Position numbers and translations under genes: made by a program. From Bacillota bacterium (GTDB taxonomy: Bacteria; Bacillota; Bacilli; Alicyclobacillales; SLC66), in the NCBI GenBank assembly GCA_021793015.1, contig JAJYTO010000009.1:1-36028 (forward strand): a stretch of DNA of 36,028 nt, in the 5' to 3' direction. Of this stretch, positions 23,817-31,455 are shown one piece after another. Below the pieces are notes generated by a model. The model had not been told where the DNA came from and made no database searches. It worked only from the letters and a program-made list of their open reading frames with translations. Numbering within the stretch: the stretch's first letter is position 1; each line of letters opens with the position of its first letter.

Positions 23817-24994
23817 CTATGATTTACTGAGGTAAATCATATCCCAATATTGTAAACTGGGAACCGTGAATGTCACATAACTTCCCCCGCTGTCCTGACC
23901 TGTCGTGTAACTCACCTCGTAGCTCTTTCCGTTCTGATAATCCGGAGAAGCCCATGCGACGCTGCTGACTGTGCCGCTTCCATAATAGTACTTCACCGAC
24001 ACATTACTCAGAGCGGTCGGGGTCGGATAAGTGGCATCCAAATCCTGTACGGGCCCGTTTGCGCCCGTACGGTATCGACATCCGACTGCACGGCAGCCAA
24101 CGAGCTGTCAATCGCTAGGTAATAGTACAGAGTGGTCGTGCCGTTTGCGGGAATGGTGACCTTATTCTCGAATCCCGCATCCAGGTCGGACCCTGTCAGG
24201 CTCGCGTTATTGGGCAGAACGCCCGAGTTGTCGAAGGCGTACCAAGCGCCCACTGTCGGGTCACTCGTATCGGAATTCGAGTCATTGCCAACCTGATAGG
24301 AGGTTGGCGCCTGCAGTGCGCCGAACGCCATATAATACTGACCGCTGGCTGACATGTTGTTAAAAATCGCGTTGCGTGTGGCATCATAATACGCCGTTTG
24401 GGTGCTGGAAGAGTTCTTGTTGCTGAAATGAACCTGATCCAACACATTCCACGTAATGGGGCTGCTGGTCGTGTTGGTGAGCGTGTATTGAACCACCACG
24501 AAATTCTCGTTGGGAACCATCGCATAATTGCGCGAAATGGAGACGGGGAGGGAGGACCCGCTGTAAGTTAGGTACTGGGAGTTCAGTATGCCACTCGACT
24601 CCAGGTAGCCGTTTGACGCAAAGTTGTGAATTTGGTCGTACTTGACGGCATTCGTTTCGTCTCGGAAGAATCCAGAGTAGTCCACGATTTGATTCGTCGG
24701 CCAATCGGAAGCATAGTGAAATTCGCCCAATCGCGGGCCATAATTGCTGGTATCGTTTTGATTCAACATGCTGGCCATCCAAATGCCCATGATGTTGCTC
24801 CAGTTCGACATATACAGACTGGCCGCCGAAGTGGAAGAGGGGTTTGTCGTTGTCAGCGCATCAACTTGCGGTAGTGAATTCATGCTGCTCACCTCGTTGT
24901 GGTTGTCTCCGTTGCTGATTGTTCGCAACAGGCCAAACCACCTCGTATTTAGGATGCTGTCGGTCCAGGGAGAAAGCGGTTCGCCTTCACGCAA
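23817..24994 (-). pseudogene. Broken GH15-like/GH66-tail glycosidase gene
   Basis: Two frames form one ruin. The first (24994, or ATG 24883 with GAGGTGA, down to about 24045) encodes a beta-sandwich domain like the N-terminal part of GH15 glucoamylase/glucodextranase enzymes (RLGEFHYASDW, DYSGFFRDETNAV, FVVVQYTLTNTTSSPITWNV) and stops where the catalytic domain should begin, after VRAQTG. The second, one frame away (24041 to 23817), encodes VSVKYYYG...SPDYQNG...FTVPSLQYWDMIYL, the C-terminal tail of GH66 enzymes, closely matching the end of the secreted dextranase at 33197-35047. The catalytic parts of both ancestors are missing. A deletion joining two tandem genes is the likeliest origin. 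No signal peptide is seen. Confidence 0.75.
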
Positions 24995-25018
24995 TAAGCA
25001 GTGATTCTCTACTCACCG

Positions 25019-25058
25019 CCCTCTCGACACCCAATTTTACCCACAGGACCCTCTCGAC
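25019..25058. repeat. Direct repeat in the leader of the broken glycosidase gene
   Basis: CCCTCTCGAC occurs at 25019-25028 and 25049-25058, a 30-base period, just downstream (minus strand) of the candidate -10 box. It could be a regulatory half-site pair; function unknown. Confidence 0.4.
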
Positions 25059-25062
25059 GAAC

Positions 25063-25094
25063 AACTTACTACAGGTATCATCGAAAGTAAATAG
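25063..25094 (-). promoter_or_regulatory. Minus-strand promoter/operator of the broken glycosidase gene
   Basis: On the minus strand CTATTTACTTTCGA (25094-25081) contains the -35-like TTTACT, followed after a 17-base spacer by TAAGTT (25068-25063). The sequence is closely matched in inverted orientation by 25195-25226, including a TGTAGTA just before or at the -10. It is the promoter copy serving the decayed divergent gene. Confidence 0.6.
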
Positions 25095-25194
25095 GCAAGA
25101 CGGCAATGAAGACAGGTTACAAAATTACAAGATTTATAGTAATTTCTCAGTGTTTGCACCTGAATAAGAAGGCCGATCACAGACCTGGAATAGA

Positions 25195-25226
25195 CTATTT
25201 ACTTTCGACGGTGAGTGTAGTATGTT
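25195..25226 (+). promoter_or_regulatory. Promoter/operator of the dextran-utilisation operon
   Basis: CTATTTACTTTCGA (25195-25208) contains TTTACT (25198-25203); a 17-base spacer leads to TATGTT (25221-25226), about 100 bases upstream of the binding-protein gene. The 14-mer is the exact reverse complement of 25081-25094. Since both copies cover a -35 box, the 14-mer may be the operator of the ROK repressor encoded in the operon (inference). Confidence 0.6.
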
Positions 25227-25326
25227 ATTTTCAATGGGGGGTGGTTGTAGTATTTCCTGAGTCACATGTGGGCAAGAACGTGTAAGGAACTACTGCATCA
25301 AACCAAAAAATCACGGGGGTGTTTGT

Positions 25327-26616
25327 GTGAAAGGTAAACGCTTTCTTCCTGCTTTGGCCACGCTGATGGCTCTTGGCGCGATGACCGGCTTGACCGGTGC
25401 GGCCGCCGCACAAAGGACGCCAGTTCGTCGTACGTCGGCGCCAATTACCATCACGTTCTGGAATGCATACAATGCGACTGACAATGAGGAAAAGACAATT
25501 GTCAAAGATATCATCCCTGCTTTTGAGAGGAGCCATCCGGGGATCAAGGTACAAAACGTTACGCTCCCGTACAGCGCGATGCAGCAAAAACTGCTGACAT
25601 CCGCCGCTGGCGGCGTACTGCCGGACGTCGCTCGGTTGGATATCATCTGGACGCCGCAATTGGCGAAACTGGGAACTCTGATGGTGCAGAACAACCTGCC
25701 CGGATTTGCCGCCCTCAGCAAGAAGGTGTTTCCTGGTCCGCTGTCCACCAACCTGTATAATGGAAAGTACTACGGGCTGCCTCTTGATACCAACACGACG
25801 GTGCTGTTTACTAATACCGCCGTTCTCGCCAAACATGGCATTAAGCAGCCGCCCAGAACGATGGCGCAGTTTATCGCCGATATCAAGAAAATGACAGGCG
25901 GCCAGGGCAAGACCAAGACGTTTGGGTATATGGATGGAGGCGGAACCGATCTGTGGGGTTTGGTGCCGTGGATTTCGTCCTTTGGCGGCTCCGTCCTGAG
26001 TCCCAATTTGAAGACCGCCAACGGGTATCTCAACGGTCCGAAAACCGTGCGCGCCATCACCACACTGATCAGTCTGAGCAAGGCAGGGTACATAACGGGG
26101 CTCCTGCCTGGCGCCAACGGCGACCTGACAGGTCTTGCGCAGGGGCAATATGCGATGATCAACGAAGGGCCCTGGGACGTGCCAACCATGCAGCAGCAGT
26201 ATCCAAAAGTTCATTATAAGATGTCCCTGTTCCCGGCCGGACTGGGGGGATCTCGCAGCGTTGTGGGCGGCGAGGACATTGGCGTGTTTAATACGAATCC
26301 CGCGCATGAAAAGGCAGCCTGGGCGTTCGAAAAGTTCATGATGTCGCCGTACGCGCAGTCGCTGATGCAGGCGGCGGGCCAGATGTCCACGCTCAAAAAC
26401 CTGCCCCCTTCGCCGGTGCTGAAGGGCCTCGCTTATTACAATGTGTTTCGCAAGCAACTGAATACGGCCGTGGCCCGACCATCCATCCCGAACTACAGTC
26501 AGGTGGACACGGACATCAGCAACGCAGTTACATTGGCCGCCCAGGGCAAGGAATCGGTCAAAGCGGCGCTGGACCAAGCAACACAGCAGGTGGACGCGCT
26601 CTTGGCCTCCAACTGA
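25327..26616 (+). CDS. ABC sugar-binding protein (family 1), dextran/isomalto-oligosaccharide operon
   Basis: 429-residue extracellular solute-binding protein: ITITFWNAYNATDNEEKTIV after the signal peptide, AGGVLPDVARLDIIWTPQLA and GQYAMINEGPWDVP are typical of MalE/MsmE-like proteins. It should deliver oligosaccharides to the two permeases downstream. The N-terminal signal (MKGKRFLPALATLMALGAMT) has no lipobox cysteine, and the whole protein contains no cysteine, which is unusual for a Gram-positive binding protein normally held as a lipoprotein. GTG 25327 follows GGGGGTG at about 25314-25320. The neighbouring GH66 and GH13_31 genes point to alpha-1,6-glucans as ligand. Confidence 0.88.
   Translation: MKGKRFLPALATLMALGAMTGLTGAAAAQRTPVRRTSAPITITFWNAYNATDNEEKTIVKDIIPAFERSHPGIKVQNVTLPYSAMQQKLLTSAAGGVLPDVARLDIIWTPQLAKLGTLMVQNNLPGFAALSKKVFPGPLSTNLYNGKYYGLPLDTNTTVLFTNTAVLAKHGIKQPPRTMAQFIADIKKMTGGQGKTKTFGYMDGGGTDLWGLVPWISSFGGSVLSPNLKTANGYLNGPKTVRAITTLISLSKAGYITGLLPGANGDLTGLAQGQYAMINEGPWDVPTMQQQYPKVHYKMSLFPAGLGGSRSVVGGEDIGVFNTNPAHEKAAWAFEKFMMSPYAQSLMQAAGQMSTLKNLPPSPVLKGLAYYNVFRKQLNTAVARPSIPNYSQVDTDISNAVTLAAQGKESVKAALDQATQQVDALLASN
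25333..25346. promoter_or_regulatory. Candidate CcpA cre site at the start of the binding-protein gene
   Basis: GGTAAACGCTTTCT agrees with the cre consensus TGWAANCGNTNWCA at all positions except the first and last, and overlaps codons 3-7 of the gene. A cre site here would block transcription when glucose is abundant. The same bases encode part of the signal peptide (K-R-F-L), so coincidence cannot be excluded. Confidence 0.5.
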
Positions 26617-26697
26617 TTCGTGGCTTTAGAGCCGCAAACGGGGCGGGGTCGAGGTCAAGACTCCGCTCTTGTCTTTACACACGAGCGAGGGATACTC

Positions 26698-27912
26698 ATG
26701 GGAATTGCCAAAGCGGATCGCAAACTGATGAGAGAGATCAACAACATGCAAGTGCTGCAACGTATTCGGGCGCAGGAACCAATATCGCGGCCGCAACTGG
26801 CGGAGCAGACCGGTCTGGGACTGTCCACCATCGGAAACATTGTGACGGAACTGCTGGACAACAAGCTCGTTCGCGAAGTGGGGGAAGGCGATTCCAGCGG
26901 GGGCCGGAGACCGGGCCTGCTGAAGATCAATGAATCCGCTCGCTACGCCTTCGGTGTGAAGATCGGCGCCCAGCAGGCGTGGATCTCACTCTTTGATCTG
27001 TGTGCACGACAATTGGAGATGGTCGAAGTTTCGTTTGAGAAAGAAGATGCCCCCGCTGTCGTGGTTGGACTGATTGCGGCGCGTGTCGAAGAACTGAGAA
27101 AAGCCCATCGGTTGACCAAGCGATCAATTCTCGGCCTTGGAATCAGCACGTCTGGACTCATCGATCCGCAGACAGGCGCCTGCCGCTATAGCCCCATCCT
27201 CGGTTGGAGCGATGTACCCATTCGAGCTGCCCTTGAAGAGCTTCTCAAGCTGGATGTAATCGTTGAAAATGACGTGAATGCATTTGCATACGGGATTTTG
27301 CTCCAGGAATCGGTCGCCGCGACGCGCAACATGATCTGCATCACCACAGGACCGGGCGTTGGGGCAGGCATCATTTTGAACAGGCGCCTGTATCGCGGCA
27401 GTTGCGGCGGCGCTGGAGAATTCGGACATATGACGATCGACAGGCACGGTCCTCTATGCACATGCGGGCGCCGCGGTTGTCTGGAGGTGCTGGCGTCCGA
27501 CCAGTTTCTGATGGCAAGGGCCCGCGAGATGGCGGCGGCAGGGGAATCGACCCTGCTCGAGAGCATGGTTGACGAAGGAAAGTTATCGCCAACCACCTTG
27601 TATTATGCGGCGCAAGTCGGAGATGAAGCAGTTCGGTCGCTGTATAGGGAATTGGGCGAAAACCTCGGCTGCGGGGTGACCGACCTGATCAACTTGTTCA
27701 ACCCCGACAAGATCGTCATCGGCGGCGAAGGAGCCGTCGCGGCCAAGTTTTTTCTGGATGCCGTTCGGGACGTGGTGGCCAAGTCCGTATTTCCCCATCT
27801 GGCCGATCAGGTGGAGATCGTGGTGGACGACGGCAGTGAGGACGTGTGGCTGCAGGGTGCGGCCATGTTGGTGATCGAGCGATTCTTTGAAGTTCCCCTG
27901 GCCGCGTATTGA
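26698..27912 (+). CDS. ROK-family transcriptional repressor
   Basis: 404-residue XylR/NagC-type regulator. An N-terminal winged helix (ISRPQLAEQTGLGLSTIGNI, about 26-45) is followed by a ROK sugar-binding domain with ENDVNAFAYG, GAGEFGHM and a zinc motif CTCGRRGCLE. The ATP-binding D-x-G-G-T motif of ROK kinases is replaced by FGVKIGAQQA, as in regulators that bind but do not phosphorylate sugar. ATG 26698 has GCGAGGG upstream; the in-frame GTG 26620 is unsupported and would give an over-long N-terminus. Lying between the binding-protein and permease genes, it most likely represses this operon until an alpha-1,6-linked sugar or glucose derivative binds. Confidence 0.88.
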   Translation: MGIAKADRKLMREINNMQVLQRIRAQEPISRPQLAEQTGLGLSTIGNIVTELLDNKLVREVGEGDSSGGRRPGLLKINESARYAFGVKIGAQQAWISLFDLCARQLEMVEVSFEKEDAPAVVVGLIAARVEELRKAHRLTKRSILGLGISTSGLIDPQTGACRYSPILGWSDVPIRAALEELLKLDVIVENDVNAFAYGILLQESVAATRNMICITTGPGVGAGIILNRRLYRGSCGGAGEFGHMTIDRHGPLCTCGRRGCLEVLASDQFLMARAREMAAAGESTLLESMVDEGKLSPTTLYYAAQVGDEAVRSLYRELGENLGCGVTDLINLFNPDKIVIGGEGAVAAKFFLDAVRDVVAKSVFPHLADQVEIVVDDGSEDVWLQGAAMLVIERFFEVPLAAY

Positions 27913-27937
27913 TGCTCTCTTTGGTGGAGGTGGAGAT

Positions 27938-28888
27938 ATGGCCAAGGACACGATTGTGTTCCATAGTGCCCTGCCGTTGCGTCGAAGAAAACAGCGCTTG
28001 TACAGAAGTGTGCGGCATCATGCCGCCATCTATCTGTTTTTGCTTCCTGGGCTCGCTTTTTTTCTTGTTTTTACTACGTATCCCATCCTGTATTCTTTTG
28101 TCATGAGTTTCACCAACTGGCCCATTATGGGCCCCGCGCAGTTCGTGGGGGTGCAAAACTACAGTCAGGTTCTGAACGATCCCATCGTACGCACCGCTTT
28201 TCTCAATGCCATTTTGTACATGGTGGTGTCCGTGCCCCTCCAACTCGGGCTGGGCCTTCTTGTGGCCATCGGACTCGACCGACCCATGCCGGGACGGACG
28301 ACGTTGCGCCTGATCTACTATTTGCCGGTCATCACCTCGTGGGTCGTCGTCACGTACATATTTCAGTACCTCTTCAACACCGACTACGGACTGATCAACT
28401 GGCTCCTGATGTCGATAAACGTCATCCAGTCGCCGATTTCCTGGCTGGCCGATCCCAACAAGGCGATCGTGGTCGCGGCGATTCTTGGATCGTGGAAGGG
28501 CATCGGCTGGGCCATGATGATTTTTCTGGCCGCTCTGCAGGGGGTGCCCGTTGAACTGTACGAGGCGGCGGCGATTGACGGCGCTGGGAAATGGCATTCG
28601 TTCTGGTCAATCACCCTGCCGAGTATTCGCGCTTCCATGTTCTTTGTCACCGTCCTTCTGGTTATGGGCGCCTTTCAGGTGTTCATCCAGATCTACATTC
28701 TGACGGCGGGCGGACCGGCTGACCAGACACAGGTGCCCCTCGTATGGATGTATCAGCAGGCTTTCGCCAATCTGCAGTTCGGCTATGCGAGCGCCTTGTC
28801 CTGGCTGATCGCGGTGCTCATTGTCCTGTTCACCATGGTTCAGTTTTGGATCTTCCGTCCACGCAGCCTGAACGTGAGGGAGGGCTAA
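27938..28888 (+). CDS. ABC sugar permease, MalF/MsmF-like
   Basis: 316-residue inner-membrane permease with six predicted helices. The EAA loop that docks the ATPase is visible as VPVELYEAAAIDGAGKWHSF. ATG 27938 follows GGTGGAGG (27923-27930); an in-frame TTG 27887 overlapping the ROK gene is rejected. It pairs with the permease that starts three bases after its stop. No ATPase gene is in the operon, so a shared MsmX-type ATPase is needed. Confidence 0.92.
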   Translation: MAKDTIVFHSALPLRRRKQRLYRSVRHHAAIYLFLLPGLAFFLVFTTYPILYSFVMSFTNWPIMGPAQFVGVQNYSQVLNDPIVRTAFLNAILYMVVSVPLQLGLGLLVAIGLDRPMPGRTTLRLIYYLPVITSWVVVTYIFQYLFNTDYGLINWLLMSINVIQSPISWLADPNKAIVVAAILGSWKGIGWAMMIFLAALQGVPVELYEAAAIDGAGKWHSFWSITLPSIRASMFFVTVLLVMGAFQVFIQIYILTAGGPADQTQVPLVWMYQQAFANLQFGYASALSWLIAVLIVLFTMVQFWIFRPRSLNVREG

Positions 28889-28891
28889 CAC

Positions 28892-29722
28892 ATGTGGGTC
28901 AACTCAAGGGCGACAACCATCCGCTTTTTGATTCTGTTGACGTTTGCCATTATCATGGCTTTCCCGTTTTGGTATATGGCCGTTGTGTCTCTGGAACCCA
29001 ATCAGCTGTCGCTGCAGTACCCGCCCGTCCTGTTTCCGCAGCATGCGTCGTTTGGCAACTATGTCGGAGCTTGGCAGGCGAATAACTTTGCCGGGTACTT
29101 CATGCGCAGTCTGTATGTGTCGGTCGTCTCGACGTTCTTGGGCACCTTGATCGCGTGCGCTGTGGCGTTTGTTGTGTCGCGTTACCGCTTCTTTGGGCGC
29201 AATGCCATTTACCGCGCTTTCTTGGTATCCATGATGATCCCTGGCATGACGTTTCTCCTGCCGCAGTTCAAATTGATGGAGACATTGGGGTTGCTCAATC
29301 ATTTGTACGGGCTGATCCTGATTTACACGGCTGGCATGATCCCGTTCACGACGTTTCTGATGAAGGGCTTCTTCGATGACATACCCTTGGAACTGGAGGA
29401 TGCCGTGCTCATGGACGGCGGGAGCAAATGGACGCTGTTCGCGCGCGTCGCGATGCCCATGGCGACGCCGTCGCTCGTGACGGCCGTTTTGTTCAACTTC
29501 ATGGGCGGTTGGGATGAATTCACGATGGCCCTGACCTTCCTGCAAAATCCCAACAAATTCACCCTGCCCATTGCCCTGATGTTTTTTCAGGGCCAACACA
29601 GTACGCAGTGGGGAGAGTTTTTCGCGGCCGCTCTCATCCAGACGGCGCCTATCATCATCATGTTCGTGATCTTCCAGCGTTACATCGTGAAAGGAATTAT
29701 GGCTGGCGCCGTGAAGGGGTGA
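28892..29722 (+). CDS. ABC sugar permease, MalG/MsmG-like
   Basis: 276-residue second permease with six predicted helices and EAA loop IPLELEDAVLMDGGSKWTLF. The ATG at 28892 follows GAGGGAGGG (28876-28884). Together with the upstream permease and binding protein it completes the membrane part of a carbohydrate-uptake (CUT1-type) importer. It is followed after seven bases by the cytoplasmic GH66 gene, so uptake and hydrolysis genes are tightly cotranscribed. Confidence 0.92.
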   Translation: MWVNSRATTIRFLILLTFAIIMAFPFWYMAVVSLEPNQLSLQYPPVLFPQHASFGNYVGAWQANNFAGYFMRSLYVSVVSTFLGTLIACAVAFVVSRYRFFGRNAIYRAFLVSMMIPGMTFLLPQFKLMETLGLLNHLYGLILIYTAGMIPFTTFLMKGFFDDIPLELEDAVLMDGGSKWTLFARVAMPMATPSLVTAVLFNFMGGWDEFTMALTFLQNPNKFTLPIALMFFQGQHSTQWGEFFAAALIQTAPIIIMFVIFQRYIVKGIMAGAVKG

Positions 29723-29729
29723 GGACAGG

Positions 29730-31439
29730 TTGAAGACTTCGAAACCGTTTGACGTATTTCCCGTGTACACGCAGTATAGACCCGAGCAATCGGTTCGAGT
29801 GTTTATGGCCATTTCGCAGGACTGCGGCGATGACGATGCTGTGGCGATAACGGTGTTTCACCATCATGCTCGCGTTCGCGCCGTTCGTCTCTCCCTGTCG
29901 GAATTGCGGCGTCAGCAAGGGATTCTTGACCTTGGCGTCTTTTCGGAGGGTGGGTATCATGTGGCCTGCGAGTTGCAACGGACGGAAGGGTCGTGGACGG
30001 CGCGCACCGCGTTCGACGTCAGAGCGCATTGGCGCAACGCTCCTCGTTACAGCTTTCTTTGTAACTTTGCGCCGATCGACCCGCAGGTGAACATGCAAGA
30101 AGACATGCAAGAGAACATGCAGACGTTCTTTCGCCACTTTCACCTGAACGTCACGCAGTTTTATGATTGGATGGAGCGTCACGACGCGCTCGTTCCGAGG
30201 GAGTCGGAGTTTGTGGATCCCATGGGCCGAAAACTCTATACCGAGGGCATCATCTCGCGTATGCAAGCCCTTCGAGAGATCCAGTCCGCGCCAATCGCGT
30301 ACGCGGCGGTATACGCGTCTCTGGCAGACTATGCGCAGACGCATCCGGAACAGGGGATCTATGACAATCAAGGAGTCCAGTACTCGCTGATTGATCGCTT
30401 CTTTCTCATGGACATCTCGGAGGATTCCCTGTGGAGGGAGCATATCCTGGCGGAATTTGGACGAGTGGTGCAGTTCGGGTTTGACGGGTTGCACCTGGAC
30501 CAATATGGCTTTCCAAAATCGGCGCAGAGGCGAAACGGAACAACGATGTGGATGGACGGGGCCTATCTCTCTTTTATCGATGCATGCCGTGAGACATTGG
30601 GCGACCAGACCGGTCTGATCTTCAACGCCGTGTCGGGCTATCCGACCCATGCGGTGAGCGCCTCCGCGCAGGACGCTGTATATGTGGAGGTTTGGCCGCC
30701 TATGGTGCGCTACCGCCACCTGTGCGCGCTCATCGAGAGGGTCCGGCGGGAGGCGGCGGGAACGAAGCAGGTCATCCTGGCGGCGTACCTGAAATCCTTT
30801 GGCGCAAAGCAGGAGACGCGACCCGATGCGATCGCCAGGAGCGCCCTGCTCGTGACGGCCGTGATTTTTGCCAGCGGCGGGTACCATCTGGTGTTGGGCG
30901 AAGCGGGAGGGATGCTGGCGGAGGCCTACTACCCCGACTACAACACCATGGTTCCCGAACTGTATGATCCCCTGCGCGCGATGTACGACATCGTCACCGC
31001 GGACGCGGACCTGCTGTCCGCGCCGGATGTGGTCGATGTGTCCTGGAGCTTTGTCGGCGGGATCAACGAGGAGATGCTCATACAAGGCGCCCCGATTTCC
31101 TTGGAACCGGACATGGGAACGGTGTGGGTGCGCGTGACGCTGACAAAACCGGGGCTAGTCCTGCACTTCATCAACCTGCTGTGGGTGGATCACGAGGAAT
31201 GGAACTCGGTGCACGAGGAACCGTTTCGACCAGCGCCTCCGCTGGATGTATCGATTGAGTGGAATCATCCGGTGGACGGCGTTTTTGTCCAGCGCGCCGA
31301 AGCGCCGGGGTGGATTCGCGCTGACGTGGACTGGACATCGCATGTTCGCGGGAAGGCGTTGCATCTGACGGTGCCTTCGTTTGACGTGTGGTCCATGGTA
31401 TTTGTTCCGTACAACACAGATTCAGAAAGCGTCAAATGA
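29730..31439 (+). CDS. Cytoplasmic GH66-family glucanase (dextranase-like)
   Basis: 569-residue GH66 protein without a signal peptide. GH66 contains endo-dextranases and cycloisomaltooligosaccharide glucanotransferases. The nucleophile is expected in GFDGLHLDQYG (Asp257) and the acid/base in YVEVWPP (Glu320). An N-terminal beta-sandwich (about 1-110) precedes the (beta/alpha)8 barrel (about 115-430); the C-terminal sandwich ends with LHLTVPSFDVWSMVFVPYN, cognate to the tail of the secreted paralogue. The CBM35 insertion of cyclising enzymes is absent. TTG 29730 follows GTGAGGA. Residues 125-136 carry a small MQE(D/N)MQ repeat. A role in hydrolysing imported linear or cyclic isomalto-oligosaccharides is likely, but not shown. 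Confidence 0.85.
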   Translation: MKTSKPFDVFPVYTQYRPEQSVRVFMAISQDCGDDDAVAITVFHHHARVRAVRLSLSELRRQQGILDLGVFSEGGYHVACELQRTEGSWTARTAFDVRAHWRNAPRYSFLCNFAPIDPQVNMQEDMQENMQTFFRHFHLNVTQFYDWMERHDALVPRESEFVDPMGRKLYTEGIISRMQALREIQSAPIAYAAVYASLADYAQTHPEQGIYDNQGVQYSLIDRFFLMDISEDSLWREHILAEFGRVVQFGFDGLHLDQYGFPKSAQRRNGTTMWMDGAYLSFIDACRETLGDQTGLIFNAVSGYPTHAVSASAQDAVYVEVWPPMVRYRHLCALIERVRREAAGTKQVILAAYLKSFGAKQETRPDAIARSALLVTAVIFASGGYHLVLGEAGGMLAEAYYPDYNTMVPELYDPLRAMYDIVTADADLLSAPDVVDVSWSFVGGINEEMLIQGAPISLEPDMGTVWVRVTLTKPGLVLHFINLLWVDHEEWNSVHEEPFRPAPPLDVSIEWNHPVDGVFVQRAEAPGWIRADVDWTSHVRGKALHLTVPSFDVWSMVFVPYNTDSESVK

Positions 31440-31455
31440 TAAGGGTGGGTTGGCA

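Noticed and set aside
25231-26577. 448-codon minus-strand frame opposite the sugar-binding protein
   Set aside because: His/Arg-rich shadow; the plus strand encodes a clear family 1 binding protein.
29697-31085. 462-codon minus-strand frame opposite the cytoplasmic GH66 gene
   Set aside because: Antisense shadow; GH66 catalytic motifs are on the plus strand.
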